A stretch of 26,399 nucleotides of DNA from an uncultured Oscillospiraceae bacterium (GCA_910588365.1 CAJUQS010000112.1:1-26399); one strand, 5' to 3'; shown: positions 1-8,853, counted from the first letter of the stretch. Notes: a model not told the origin generated them from the sequence alone. Made by a program: numbers and translations.

Positions 1-3000
1 CGCAACCGCGGCATTCTGAAGAACATCGCCGAGGGCACCCTGGGCGGCGCCGCCACCCGTGAGGCCGTTGCCGAGATCCTCTGCCAGACCATCCTGGTGC
101 CCGTGGCCGACTACTCCCTGGCCTTCGGCTACCGCACCACCGATGCCAACGGCAAGGACAATGAGACCCTCGCTTACAAGACCTTCAAGATGGAGAAGAT
201 CGACGGCGTGGTCGTTGCCAACGAGCAGGCCAGCCTGGAGGACACCAAGCCTCTGGCTGCTGATCAGACCAAGTTGAACCTGGCCGACGGCACCGCTTAC
301 ACCCTGAATGTCGCCTCCACTCTGAACGACATCGGTGAGAGCCGCTACGTCTATGTCCGTCCCGCCGCCGGCACCACCCGCTACAACCTGGTGTGCAGCA
401 AGGTCTACGACACCGGTCTGAACAACGTCTACGATTCCGGCGACAAGGTTGCCACCGTGGGCGACAGCACCGGCAAGGACAACGGCATCACCAGCATCAC
501 CGGTGCCCAGCACTTCGTCAACTACGACCAGACTGACGAGTACACCACCAAGATCCGCATTGAGTACGTCCTGCGCGGCCGCTGGAGCGACTACCAGGCC
601 AGAAACATGCGCAAGGCCAACGGTGGTAACCTGTATCAGTGGAACAACACGACGAAGCTGTTTGACAACGAGATCACCGCTCTGACTGACAAGGATGCTG
701 CTAACTGGAGCAACGTGATCACCGACGCCGGCAACCCTGCCGGCCACACCTACGAGTACCGCAAGGTGATCAACGCCTTCACCAAGCTGTCCAACATCGA
801 CTGGGAGAACATCCGCACCGTCTTCTCCACCGGCGATCTGACCAGCGGCACCAACATCGTTGTCGGTGAGATCTACCTTGGTACGAATACCCATCCCAGC
901 AATAACCCCGAGGATATCTCCGACGGCAAGTACAAGTGGGAAACCTTTGTTGCCGACTACTTGGAGGGCGCCGACAACAAGAAGCAGGTCACCACCAACG
1001 AGCTGGGCAACCGCCTGAAGATCGTTGACAACAACAACGACGGTGTTGCTGAGTACGTGCTGAAGACCATCTACACTGTGGGCATCATCACTGCCAACAA
1101 CAACATCGACATCGCCAACCTGAACCTGGCTGATGGCGACGCTGTCAACGAGGTCACCGCCTCCACTCCCGTCATCAACGACGGCGAGGGTGAGCTGGCC
1201 GCCGGCAACGTGGTCATCTACGCCAAGATCGACGGCAACGCCCGCGCTCAGCTGGCTGCCACCGAGACTGCCAAGATCAACACCGTCAACCGTGCTGATC
1301 TGACCGCTACCGCCGAGGACGGCACCACCTGGAAGGAGTCCTGGGTCCACACCCACTCCACCTACCTGCACTCCTACGTCTCCGGCATCTACCCCAACAC
1401 CACCTACACCCTGTACTTCGATAACTACGGCAACCTGGCCGCCTACACCGAGGGTGAGAACGGCGGGTTCGTGCTCATCACCGACGGCTGGTACCGCAGC
1501 GCCCTCAACGGCGGCGAGTACGCTGTCCAGGCCTACATCGACGGCGCGCTCAAGACCGTTGAGCTCACCAACGGCGGCAGCATGTTCGTCAACAACAACA
1601 GCAGCGTCAACAACTGGGGTATGCTGAAGAGAGACTTCGGCCGCTACACCATCAACAACGAGGGCAGCACCGCCAGCACCGGCCAGATCCACACCATCGT
1701 CGGCACCCTGGAGGGCGGCATCCTCACCCCCGTGGACAAGACCTACAAGTACAGCAAGAACATGGTCATGCTGGACATGGTCAACAACGCTGTGCCCGGC
1801 CGTGACGGCGCCAGCGCCAATGTCTACACCACCGACTATGCCGACGGTACCGCTTACAAGGCTGCTGGTACTGTCAACGTGACCGTCAACGCCCTGTCCA
1901 ACACCACCTACTACTACGTCTTCAAGCAGGGCAACACCACCGCCGTCCGCTCCTACACCGGTTACGGCAGCATCCCCGCCATCAACAACATGTACATCGA
2001 GGATGTCTATGCTGTTGGTTCCCTGGCCCGGAATGCCTATGGCCAGGACTACTACACCGCTGGCGTGGTCGTCGTGGAGCTCAACGCCCGCTATGACGGC
2101 GCTATGCTCAACGCCGAGCAGGTCTTCATCCCCGACCTCGCCGAGGTCACTGACATGGTCGGCATCGGCGGCATCTGCAACGTCATGATGATCCGCGGCA
2201 ACGGCGCTTACGAGTCCGTCCGCGTCAATATGTCCAAGTCCAGCCTCCGTCACTATGATGCGGCCAGCAACTCCGAGAACATGACCAAGACCCACGCCGG
2301 TCTGTACACCATGACCCTGGACGAGGGCAGCACCGACACCTATGTCATCAAGCCCATGAGCAACGAGCAGATCCGCGCCAACGGCTACATGACCGGCTAC
2401 GTCTACAAGAGCTACAACACGCTTGACAACGACTACGCCGTGGTGCAGATGAAGTCCTTCGGCACTGGCAACTTCGTTCCTGTCGACCCCAACAATATGC
2501 CTCAGCTCATCCAGTCCAAGCGCGTTGTTGACACCAGCAAGACCTACACCCTGGGCTATGACAGCCTGTACAACGCCAAGCTGGAGGAGAGCACTCCCGC
2601 CAACGTCCTCAGCCAGGCCGGCGATTCCGCCTTCCGCGATGTTGAGGAGTCCGGCCTGAACGAGCGCTGGGACGGCGTTGCCAACTCCGGCAACTTCACC
2701 AATCCCTCCCTCAACGAGGTCCTGGTCCGCTACGACGGCAGCAACGTTGTTTGGGCCGTGTCCTTCCGCGAGTACCGCACCACTGATCCCGCCCGCCGTG
2801 ACTGGGCCCAGACCGTGTGGTACAGCAACCTGGTCTCCACTGAGCCCTACGACAGCGGCATCACCTTCTGGGGTGTCAGCAATGGTGACGCTGCGGACAC
2901 CAACGCCGATGCACGCAACATCACCATCAGCCACGCCCAGGCTCTGCTGGGTCAGGCGAACAACATGGTTGTTGACTTCGGTGACAAGCTCAACAGCGCC

Positions 3001-5001
3001 ACCAGCTGGAGCCTCACCGGCGGCAGCATCATCGGCAGCATCACCAACATGACCCAGCTGGCCGCTTACAACACCATCACCAATGCTCAGGAGACCTACA
3101 CCCTGACCATCAACCGCACCAACGGCACCACTGAGACCTACATCCTGGTCAAGCTGGCCGCTGAGAATGCCGCTGGTCTGACCCTGAAGAACCTGTATGG
3201 CGCGAACAACCCGACCCTGACCGGCAACACCATCGGTTTTGGCACCGGTCTGACCGTCGAGGAGTTCGTCAAGGCCTTCGATGTCTCCGCTGGCGCTTCC
3301 GTGGTCTGGAGCTTCGAGACCAATGGCAACGTGACCATCACTGTTGAGGGCAAGAACAACAGCGGCGTCGCTGCTGTTCCCGAGTACACCTACAGCGATG
3401 AGACCGGTGCCTCCGGCTCCAGCGTTGGCCGCAAGGAGATGAGCGACATCAAGGAGCTTACTGTTGTCGTGAAGTCCGAGAACAGCACGACCAGCACGCT
3501 CTATTTCGGCGGAGCCAATGCCGCTGATCTGGCTCTGAAGGCCGCCAAGGCCGCCGCCATTGCCAAGCTGGATGCCACTCCTGGTTATGCCGAGAACAAG
3601 GATAACCCGGCTGTCAAGAAGGCTTACAATGAGGCCGTGGCCGCTATCAATGCTCTGACCACCGTCACCGCAGTTGAGAACTTCGTTGTTCCCAGCGCTC
3701 TGACCGATGCCATTGCCGCCGCGAAGAACGGCACCACCCTGAAGCTCGGCGCTAACCTCAGTTCTCCTGTCGAGAGCGTCAATTACAACGGTGTCACTTA
3801 TGCCACCTCCGGCAATGTTATCGCTGTGACTGGCGACAGCATTACCCTCGGCTTCACACTGGCCTCCGCTCCGGGCGCTGGTACCACCGAGACCTACGTC
3901 TTCACCGCTACCCAGGGCGCTGAGACAGTTCGGGCTACCGCTGATGTCACCGGTCCCGATAAGACTGGCACGGTTACTCTGTCCGGCCTTGCTGCTGGCG
4001 AGTGGACGCTGACTGTGGCCAAGCAGGCTGCTAGCGTGAACGTCTCCTTCTCCGCTTCTGGCGCGTCTGGCGGCGTGGTCTTGGTCAACAACGTGAACAT
4101 GCTCAACGGCGGTACCATTCCCGTTGCCGGGTTTGGCAAGGTCGACTTTACCGTGACCGCTCCCGCTGACTACCAAGTCGTTTCCGTAAGCTCTACGGTC
4201 AATGGTACTACAGCTGCGGTGCCTGTTGCGGATGGTGTGTACACCTATACCCACAACAACAGTACCGACGCCGTGGTCATCACCGTCACCTTCGAGGCGA
4301 CCGCCGCTGCCGAAGCCATTGTTGGGAAGGGCAACGCCCTTGCCAACGTCTTCCAGGGCACCGCTGCTATGAACAGCGCGGCTGCTCAGAGTGCTATGAC
4401 TGCCCTTGCCGCCGCGAAGACCCAGGCTGAGGCCGAAGCCGCTGTCGCGGCTCTCCAGGAGGCTCTGGGGGTTCCCGGGGAGCTGGTTTGGACCGCCGAT
4501 GGCATCGACGCGGCTGATATCACGGAGAGAAACGCTCTGGCCGACGGTGTGCTCGCCGCTTTCAACCGGGTTGTGGGTAACGACGGACGAGTTACTGAGG
4601 TTGGGTATGTTGTAATGGGTACTCCCACCAGCGGCGTGTTCAGCAGCATCCCCACTGATGAGGGGACTGGCTCCATCAACAACACGGACGCTGGTAAGGC
4701 ACTGCTGAAGCTGTGGTTTGGTGCCGATGCCGACGCTATCGCCGCAAACCAGAACATTCTGTATACCATTGGTCAGGCGATCAAGGCTGGCGACAGTTCC
4801 TTCGTTCCTGAGAGCCTTCGGAGCAAGGACGCGGTTCCTGTGAAGATGGCCTATATTCCCCTTCCCAATGGTGCGGAAGGATATGGCAATGGAAATGATC
4901 TTGCCTGCCTTATTTGGCAGTACGAGGATGGGGACTATGGGTTCGATTGTCGTTACAGCGAGGGCGTCTTCAGCATCGACATTGACAACTTCAAGTTCTA
5001 A
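1..5001 (+). CDS. S-layer-type surface protein, 5'-truncated (large, modular)
   Basis: The frame is open from the first base, so the start lies outside; about 1666 residues are visible. The first ~35 (GILKNIAEGTLGG, then ATREAVAEIL) read like the end of an SLH (S-layer homology) cell-wall anchoring domain. A long Asn/Thr/Gly/Tyr-rich, beta-type region follows to about residue 1175. Next come an Ala/Lys-rich helical FIVAR-like segment (about 1177-1240), a bacterial Ig-like beta segment (about 1255-1430), a second Ala-rich helical segment (about 1440-1500) and a C-terminal domain I do not recognise. I see no LPXTG motif or C-terminal membrane anchor, which fits SLH attachment. Codon use is strongly biased (aac, aag, ctg, ggc, acc) over the first ~3.4 kb and relaxes towards the end, suggesting very high expression and perhaps a younger C-terminal module. 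A strong terminator follows. Surface location is well supported; the exact role (S-layer lattice or adhesin) is inference. Confidence 0.8.
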   Translation, partial: RNRGILKNIAEGTLGGAATREAVAEILCQTILVPVADYSLAFGYRTTDANGKDNETLAYKTFKMEKIDGVVVANEQASLEDTKPLAADQTKLNLADGTAYTLNVASTLNDIGESRYVYVRPAAGTTRYNLVCSKVYDTGLNNVYDSGDKVATVGDSTGKDNGITSITGAQHFVNYDQTDEYTTKIRIEYVLRGRWSDYQARNMRKANGGNLYQWNNTTKLFDNEITALTDKDAANWSNVITDAGNPAGHTYEYRKVINAFTKLSNIDWENIRTVFSTGDLTSGTNIVVGEIYLGTNTHPSNNPEDISDGKYKWETFVADYLEGADNKKQVTTNELGNRLKIVDNNNDGVAEYVLKTIYTVGIITANNNIDIANLNLADGDAVNEVTASTPVINDGEGELAAGNVVIYAKIDGNARAQLAATETAKINTVNRADLTATAEDGTTWKESWVHTHSTYLHSYVSGIYPNTTYTLYFDNYGNLAAYTEGENGGFVLITDGWYRSALNGGEYAVQAYIDGALKTVELTNGGSMFVNNNSSVNNWGMLKRDFGRYTINNEGSTASTGQIHTIVGTLEGGILTPVDKTYKYSKNMVMLDMVNNAVPGRDGASANVYTTDYADGTAYKAAGTVNVTVNALSNTTYYYVFKQGNTTAVRSYTGYGSIPAINNMYIEDVYAVGSLARNAYGQDYYTAGVVVVELNARYDGAMLNAEQVFIPDLAEVTDMVGIGGICNVMMIRGNGAYESVRVNMSKSSLRHYDAASNSENMTKTHAGLYTMTLDEGSTDTYVIKPMSNEQIRANGYMTGYVYKSYNTLDNDYAVVQMKSFGTGNFVPVDPNNMPQLIQSKRVVDTSKTYTLGYDSLYNAKLEESTPANVLSQAGDSAFRDVEESGLNERWDGVANSGNFTNPSLNEVLVRYDGSNVVWAVSFREYRTTDPARRDWAQTVWYSNLVSTEPYDSGITFWGVSNGDAADTNADARNITISHAQALLGQANNMVVDFGDKLNSATSWSLTGGSIIGSITNMTQLAAYNTITNAQETYTLTINRTNGTTETYILVKLAAENAAGLTLKNLYGANNPTLTGNTIGFGTGLTVEEFVKAFDVSAGASVVWSFETNGNVTITVEGKNNSGVAAVPEYTYSDETGASGSSVGRKEMSDIKELTVVVKSENSTTSTLYFGGANAADLALKAAKAAAIAKLDATPGYAENKDNPAVKKAYNEAVAAINALTTVTAVENFVVPSALTDAIAAAKNGTTLKLGANLSSPVESVNYNGVTYATSGNVIAVTGDSITLGFTLASAPGAGTTETYVFTATQGAETVRATADVTGPDKTGTVTLSGLAAGEWTLTVAKQAASVNVSFSASGASGGVVLVNNVNMLNGGTIPVAGFGKVDFTVTAPADYQVVSVSSTVNGTTAAVPVADGVYTYTHNNSTDAVVITVTFEATAAAEAIVGKGNALANVFQGTAAMNSAAAQSAMTALAAAKTQAEAEAAVAALQEALGVPGELVWTADGIDAADITERNALADGVLAAFNRVVGNDGRVTEVGYVVMGTPTSGVFSSIPTDEGTGSINNTDAGKALLKLWFGADADAIAANQNILYTIGQAIKAGDSSFVPESLRSKDAVPVKMAYIPLPNGAEGYGNGNDLACLIWQYEDGDYGFDCRYSEGVFSIDIDNFKF

Positions 5002-5024
5002 GCAGCATCTTTAACCCGCGCAAA

Positions 5025-5055
5025 GACCCCCGGGCTTCGGCCCGGGGGTCCCTTT
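5025..5055 (+). terminator. Intrinsic terminator after the S-layer-type gene
   Basis: A perfect 11-bp GC-rich stem (5025-5035 with 5040-5050) closes a TTCG tetraloop and is followed by CCTTTT. It starts 24 nt after the stop codon of the surface protein. It also lies just past the stop of the converging minus-strand gene and may serve both, although that side has only a short T tract. Confidence 0.9.
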
Positions 5056-5552
5056 TATCTGAACGCGATATAGTCAAAAGTCCGGCCGGACCAGGTGAGG
5101 TCGGGATGACCGTTTCCGAATCCGGTAAGCGTGAAACCCGTGTCGGTGAAGGTTACCCGGGTGTTGAGTACGTTTCCGGCGGTGATGCAGGTGTAGTTTG
5201 TAAAAAACGTGGGATTGTTTCCCGCACCATCCAGAATGGCCCCGGAGATAATCAGAAAGCTTGGGCGGAAGCCCAGATGGATGGTGCGCGCGGAGCCGTT
5301 TCCCACGTAGGAGCCCACCTTGTAGGGCTTGTTGGAGGGGGTGTAGGCGGCGTTGGTGATCTGCTGGGCAATGGAGTGGGCGGTGTCGGCGGTCTGCTTG
5401 GCGGTGTTGGCGGTGGCGACGGCGGAGTCGGCCTTGGCGTCCGTCCTGGTCAGGCCGGACTCGATGGAGCTGTTCATGGCGTTGAAATCATCCATCATGA
5501 TCCGGTCCTCCTTGACCCACTGAGGCAGGCGGTAGTTCTTGGTGTAGTTCAT
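5055..5552 (-). CDS. Small coiled-coil protein with phage tail-fibre-like C-terminal domain
   Basis: 165 aa from the ATG at 5552, chosen because AAAGGAG lies 8 nt upstream; an in-frame extension to 5636 has no such site. The N-terminus (NYRLPQWVKEDRIMMDDFN) precedes a 35-40 residue Ala/Thr/Asp/Lys-rich heptad region (about residues 32-65) that should form a coiled coil. A beta-rich C-terminal domain of about 85 residues follows (GFRPSFLIISGA near its start, FDYIAFR at the very end), in the style of tail-fibre or collar head domains. There is no signal peptide or membrane segment. No other phage gene is nearby, so it is an orphan that converges on the surface-protein gene. It may be a domesticated phage structural protein or a host protein built on that fold. 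The role is unknown. Confidence 0.7.
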   Translation of the reverse strand: MNYTKNYRLPQWVKEDRIMMDDFNAMNSSIESGLTRTDAKADSAVATANTAKQTADTAHSIAQQITNAAYTPSNKPYKVGSYVGNGSARTIHLGFRPSFLIISGAILDGAGNNPTFFTNYTCITAGNVLNTRVTFTDTGFTLTGFGNGHPDLTWSGRTFDYIAFR

Positions 5553-5727
5553 GTTGTGTTCTCCTTTTGAAATTATTTCGTGACGGCGTGGATCGGACGA
5601 CTGCCCCGTCGAAGGGCCGCGTCCGATTTTTTGCAAGCAAAAAATCCGTTACACATAGGTGTGTAACGGGGGGAAAGTTGTACGAAAATATACAACGTCG
5701 AACTGCACAAAAACGGGAAACTTCCAC
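5553..5727. other. Non-coding stretch with stacked inverted repeats
   Basis: No convincing gene. It carries ATCGGAC (5592-5598) facing GTCCGAT (5621-5627), an A/T-rich palindrome TTTTTTGC-AA-GCAAAAAA (5627-5644), a 10-bp hairpin CCGTTACACA-TAGG-TGTGTAACGG (5646-5669), and GTTGTA/TACAAC arms separated by 8 nt (5677-5696). On the minus strand these would form the leader of the tail-fibre-like gene and could be operators or leader structures. I found no clear promoter for that gene. Confidence 0.5.
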
Positions 5728-5756
5728 TTGTCAAGGCGACCGGACTGTGCTATATT
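5728..5756 (+). promoter_or_regulatory. Sigma-A promoter for coaX
   Basis: TTGTCA (5728-5733) and TATATT (5751-5756) are separated by exactly 17 nt. The predicted transcript starts just before the palindromic repeat in the coaX leader, so that repeat would be transcribed. Confidence 0.75.
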
Positions 5757-5768
5757 GGGGACTGCAGA

Positions 5769-5830
5769 GCGAAACGGAGTTTCGCGCAAAAATTCTTTTT
5801 TGATTCTTTTTTCTTTTAAGAAAAAAGAAT
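5769..5830 (+). repeat. Palindromic interspersed repeat, copy A (forward)
   Basis: Two hairpins in series. The first is a 7-bp stem, GCGAAAC-GGA-GTTTCGC (5769-5785). The second is a long A/T stem in which 5803-5815 pairs with 5818-5830. The unit ends in GAATGGATACC and then reaches the AAGGAGG of coaX (5845-5851). The same layout recurs in reverse at 12497-12555, and partial copies occur at 12575-12612, 14989-15025 and 15465-15502. Confidence 0.8.
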
Positions 5831-5857
5831 GGATACCTGTCACCAAGGAGGACCCTT

Positions 5858-6646
5858 ATGCTTTTGGCGCTGGACATTGGCAATTCCAACATATCCCTCG
5901 GCGTTTTCTGTGGGGCGGAGCTGCGGATGCGGGCGAAGATCTCGGTTCAGACCCGGCGCAGCGCCGACGAGTACGCGGCCATCCTCTACGATCTGCTGCG
6001 GATGCGGCAGATTTCCCGGGAGGAGATAGGCGGGTGCATCCTCTCCTCGGTGGTCCCCGAGCTGACGGGGCTGGTGGAGGAGGCGGCCCGGACGGTGACG
6101 GGGACGGTTCCGGTTCGGGTGGGGCCGGGCATCCGCACGGGGTTTCCCATCCGCATTGACGATCCCTCCCAGCTGGGGGGCGATCTGGTGGCGGACACGC
6201 TGGCGGCGCTGACGGAGTACGGCGCGCCGCTGGTGCTCGTTGACGCGGGCACGGTCACCACCATCGCGGCGGTGGACGGGGGCCGGGCCTACCTGGGCGG
6301 GTGCATCGTGCCGGGCATCCGGCAGGGGGCGGCCGTGCTGAAGGATACGGCGGCGCTGCTGCCCTCCATCGAGCTGGGGAGCTGCGAGGAGTCCTGCCTG
6401 GGCCGCAGCAGCGCGGATGCCATCCGCTGCGGCCTGCTGCTGAGCAGCGCCATGACGGTGGACGGCTTTCTCGACCGGTACAGCGCCCTGCCGGGCATGG
6501 CGGGGGCGAAGTGCGTGGCTACCGGCGGGTCCGCGGAGCTGGTGACGGCCCTGTGCCGCCGGCCGGTGCTGGTGGACCCGGAGCTGACGCTGAAGGGTCT
6601 GCGCTACCTCTACGAGGCGAACCGCCCGAAAACCAGACGGTCATAA
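5858..6646 (+). CDS. coaX: Type III pantothenate kinase
   Basis: 262 aa, the usual length for CoaX. The family phosphorylates pantothenate, the first committed step of coenzyme A synthesis, in the cytosol. Visible motifs are the N-terminal phosphate loop DIGNSN (residues 6-11), GGDLVAD (107-113) at the position of the family GADR motif, VDAGTVTT (128-135) for the second phosphate-binding segment, and GGCIVPGI (147-154). The Asp of GADR is kept but the following Arg is Leu, a modest departure. The start has AAGGAGG 6 nt upstream. The gene has its own promoter and a palindromic repeat in its leader. An ECF S component follows, which fits a vitamin uptake and activation unit. Confidence 0.93.
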   Translation: MLLALDIGNSNISLGVFCGAELRMRAKISVQTRRSADEYAAILYDLLRMRQISREEIGGCILSSVVPELTGLVEEAARTVTGTVPVRVGPGIRTGFPIRIDDPSQLGGDLVADTLAALTEYGAPLVLVDAGTVTTIAAVDGGRAYLGGCIVPGIRQGAAVLKDTAALLPSIELGSCEESCLGRSSADAIRCGLLLSSAMTVDGFLDRYSALPGMAGAKCVATGGSAELVTALCRRPVLVDPELTLKGLRYLYEANRPKTRRS

Positions 6647-6665
6647 CGGCTTTGCGCCGCTGTGA

Positions 6666-6766
6666 TATATAATTTGTGCGCCGTACCCGGATTCCGGAGG
6701 AAAACCGTCCTGAACCTTTTTCCTCCCGGAAAAGAACGGGACGACAGCACGGGGTGAAAAATCCCC
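6666..6766 (+). promoter_or_regulatory. Weak promoter-like site and structured leader of the ECF gene
   Basis: In the 136-nt gap after coaX there is TGATATATAAT (6663-6673), an extended -10-like motif without a good -35. It is followed by a strong hairpin (6692-6704 with 6718-6731, 13 bp with one bulged C and a 13-nt loop) and a short GGGG/CCCC hairpin (6751-6766) just before AAAGGAG. There is no T tract, so this is not a plain terminator. It may be a processing site or an unrecognised cis-acting RNA; no known riboswitch consensus was recognised. Confidence 0.4.
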
Positions 6767-6782
6767 AAAGGAGAGCAACACC

Positions 6783-7415
6783 ATGTACAACGCGAACAAA
6801 GTCCATCAGATCACACGTATGGCGATACTGACGGCAATCATCTTCCTTCTGTCCTTTACCCCCCTGGGCTATCTGACCATTGGTCCCATCGCGGCGACCA
6901 CCATCCAGATGCCCGTTATCGTGGGCGCGGCGATGATGGGGCCGGTTTCCGGCGCGGTGCTGGGCTTCTTTTTCGGCCTGAGCGCCATCATCAAGGTGCT
7001 GACCATGCCCGGAGCGGACCCCTTCGCCACTCTGGCACTGGCCCACTCCCCCTTTGCGTACCTGGTGGTCTGCATAGGTGCGCGGGTGCTCATGGGCTGT
7101 CTGTCCGGCCTGCTGGCGAACGCGCTGCGTAAGGCCCCGATATTCCACGACAAGCTGTCCGCCCTCTCCTACGCCATCACCGGCTTTGTGGGCTCGGCCC
7201 TGAACACGGTGTTCTATCTGGGCCTTCTGTGGGGCCTGTGCGCGGAGGTGATCTCCTCCTTCTACGGCGTGGATCTGGCCGGCGTGGGCGGACTGGTCAT
7301 CGGCACCGCCTATGCGGCCGGCATTCCCGAGGCCATTGTCTCCTGCGTCGTAGTGGGCGCCGTGTGCAAGGCCCTGGAGCGGATCCCGGCCTTTACTTAC
7401 CGTCTGTCCGCATAG
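6783..7415 (+). CDS. ECF transporter S component, possibly for pantothenate
   Basis: 210 aa, strongly hydrophobic, with about six predicted membrane segments; the first is near residues 13-30 and the last ends near 200. The N-terminal pattern (ITRMAILTAIIFLLSFTPLGYL, then LTIGPIAATTIQMPVIVGA) is typical of small-molecule-binding S components of energy-coupling-factor vitamin transporters. Such proteins capture the vitamin and work with a shared EcfT/EcfA1/EcfA2 module encoded elsewhere. Position directly after coaX suggests pantothenate (PanT-like), but this is inference from context. The start has AAAGGAG 9 nt upstream. A strong terminator ends the unit. Riboflavin or folate S components cannot be excluded from sequence alone. 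Confidence 0.85.
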   Translation: MYNANKVHQITRMAILTAIIFLLSFTPLGYLTIGPIAATTIQMPVIVGAAMMGPVSGAVLGFFFGLSAIIKVLTMPGADPFATLALAHSPFAYLVVCIGARVLMGCLSGLLANALRKAPIFHDKLSALSYAITGFVGSALNTVFYLGLLWGLCAEVISSFYGVDLAGVGGLVIGTAYAAGIPEAIVSCVVVGAVCKALERIPAFTYRLSA

Positions 7416-7437
7416 GGACGGTCTGAAACCCGCCTGA

Positions 7438-7465
7438 AACGCCGCCTCACCCGGGCGGCGTTTTT
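7438..7465 (+). terminator. Intrinsic terminator after the ECF gene
   Basis: AACGCCGCC (7438-7446) pairs perfectly with GGCGGCGTT (7454-7462), with a 7-nt loop, and runs into TTTTT. It lies 22 nt after the stop codon. Confidence 0.9.
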
Positions 7466-7527
7466 CCTTTCTCTGCCGTGGCCGCCAAAACTTTTATGAA
7501 TCAATCGTAAAACTCCGCGTCCCGCTA

Positions 7528-7556
7528 TGGAAACTTCGGGGAAAAAGGTATATACT
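7528..7556 (+). promoter_or_regulatory. Promoter for the M16 peptidase/lgt operon
   Basis: TATACT (7551-7556) is a good -10. TGGAAA (7528-7533) lies 17 nt upstream and matches the -35 at four of six positions. It sits between the ECF terminator and the first peptidase gene. Confidence 0.6.
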
Positions 7557-7590
7557 AGGATGGATTTGACAGAAGAAGGAGAAACGGCCC

Positions 7591-8853
7591 ATGACACGAC
7601 AGACCCTCTTGGAGAATGTGTATCTCACACACATGCCTTCGGAAAAGTTCAAGACCAGCTTTCTCAGCGCCCAGATGGCGGTCCCCCTTCTGGCGGAGAC
7701 GGCAGGGCTCAACGCCCTGCTGGTCAACGTCCTCAGCCGGGGCACCGCCCGCCTGCCGGATATGGCGGCCCTGGGCCGGGAGCTGGATCTGCTTTACGGA
7801 GCCCAGCTGGAGCCCGCGGTGCGGAAGATGGGGGAGAACCAGCTCTTCGGCTTTATGGCCAGCTGCATTGACGACCGCTTCCTGCCCGGCGGGGAGCGGC
7901 TGCTGGAGCCCCTGACGGAGCTGCTGGGGGACATGTTCTGCCGCCCCGCTGTCCAGGACGGCGGCCTGAACGGGGACTACGTGGACAGTGAGCGGGAGAA
8001 CCTGGTGGATCTCATCCGCAGCGACATCAACGACAAGCGCCTCTATGCCGCCCGCCGCCTGATGGAGACCATGTGTGCCGGGGAGCCCTACGGCGTGGGG
8101 CGCATGGGCCGTGCCGGGGACGTGGAGCGCATCACCCGGCAGGAGCTCAGCGGGCACTACCGCTCCGTCCTGTCCCGGGGGCGGCTGGAGCTGTTCTACT
8201 GCGGCTCCGCGCCGGAGGACCGGGTGGCGGACGCCTTCCGCCGGGCCTTTGCCGGACTGCCCCGCCAGGGGCTGCTGGAGCCCGCCGTCACCACCCGCCG
8301 CGCCGCGCCGGCGTCGTGCCGGGTGGTGGAGGAGGCCATGGACGTGACCCAGGGCAAGCTGTGCATGGGCTTTCGCACGGACAGCGGCGACGTGCCTGCC
8401 ACCATGCTGATGAACGCCATGTTCGGCGGCGAGGTCACCTCCAAGCTGTTTCTGAACGTGCGGGAGAAGCTCTCCCTGTGCTACTACGTCAGCAGCTCCT
8501 TCCACCGGCGGAAGGGGCTGATCACCGTGTACTCCGGCATTGAGTTTGAGAACTGCGACCGGGCGGTGGCGGAGATCAGCGCCCAGCTGGAGGACCTGAA
8601 AAACGGCCGCTGGGAGGACTGGGAGCTGCAGGGGGCCCGCAGCTCCCTGATCAGCAGTCTGCGCTCCACGGAGGACTCCGCCGGCGCCATTGAGAGCTTC
8701 GTCATGGGGCAGGCCGCCGCCGGCGGCAGCGAGACCATCCCCGGCCTGCTGGAGGAGGTCCGGGCGGTAACCCCTGACCGGATCCGGGAGGCCGCCGCCG
8801 CGGTAAAGCCCGACACCATCTACTTCCTGAAGGGAAAGGAGGCCATCGCATGA
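7591..8853 (+). CDS. M16 family peptidase-like protein, non-catalytic partner (YfmF-like)
   Basis: 420 aa. The overall pattern is that of an insulinase/pitrilysin (M16) protein, but the HxxEH zinc motif is absent: the corresponding region reads NALLVNVLSRGT. In this family such members act as the inactive half that pairs with an active zinc subunit to form the closed peptide-degrading chamber. The stop overlaps the start of the catalytic partner in an ATGA junction (8850-8853), implying coupled translation. The second half (AASCRVVEEAMDVTQGKLCMGF onward, counted without its first residues) is a typical M16 C-terminal half. AAGGAG lies 9 nt before the ATG. No signal peptide is seen, so the pair is probably cytosolic; the substrate is unknown. 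Confidence 0.88.
   Translation: MTRQTLLENVYLTHMPSEKFKTSFLSAQMAVPLLAETAGLNALLVNVLSRGTARLPDMAALGRELDLLYGAQLEPAVRKMGENQLFGFMASCIDDRFLPGGERLLEPLTELLGDMFCRPAVQDGGLNGDYVDSERENLVDLIRSDINDKRLYAARRLMETMCAGEPYGVGRMGRAGDVERITRQELSGHYRSVLSRGRLELFYCGSAPEDRVADAFRRAFAGLPRQGLLEPAVTTRRAAPASCRVVEEAMDVTQGKLCMGFRTDSGDVPATMLMNAMFGGEVTSKLFLNVREKLSLCYYVSSSFHRRKGLITVYSGIEFENCDRAVAEISAQLEDLKNGRWEDWELQGARSSLISSLRSTEDSAGAIESFVMGQAAAGGSETIPGLLEEVRAVTPDRIREAAAAVKPDTIYFLKGKEAIA

Noticed and set aside
5106..5570. 154-codon Gly/Val-rich plus-strand frame
   Set aside because: Antisense of the coiled-coil protein; the repeats GVGG/GVGGGV mirror the Ala/Thr/Asn codons of the real gene.
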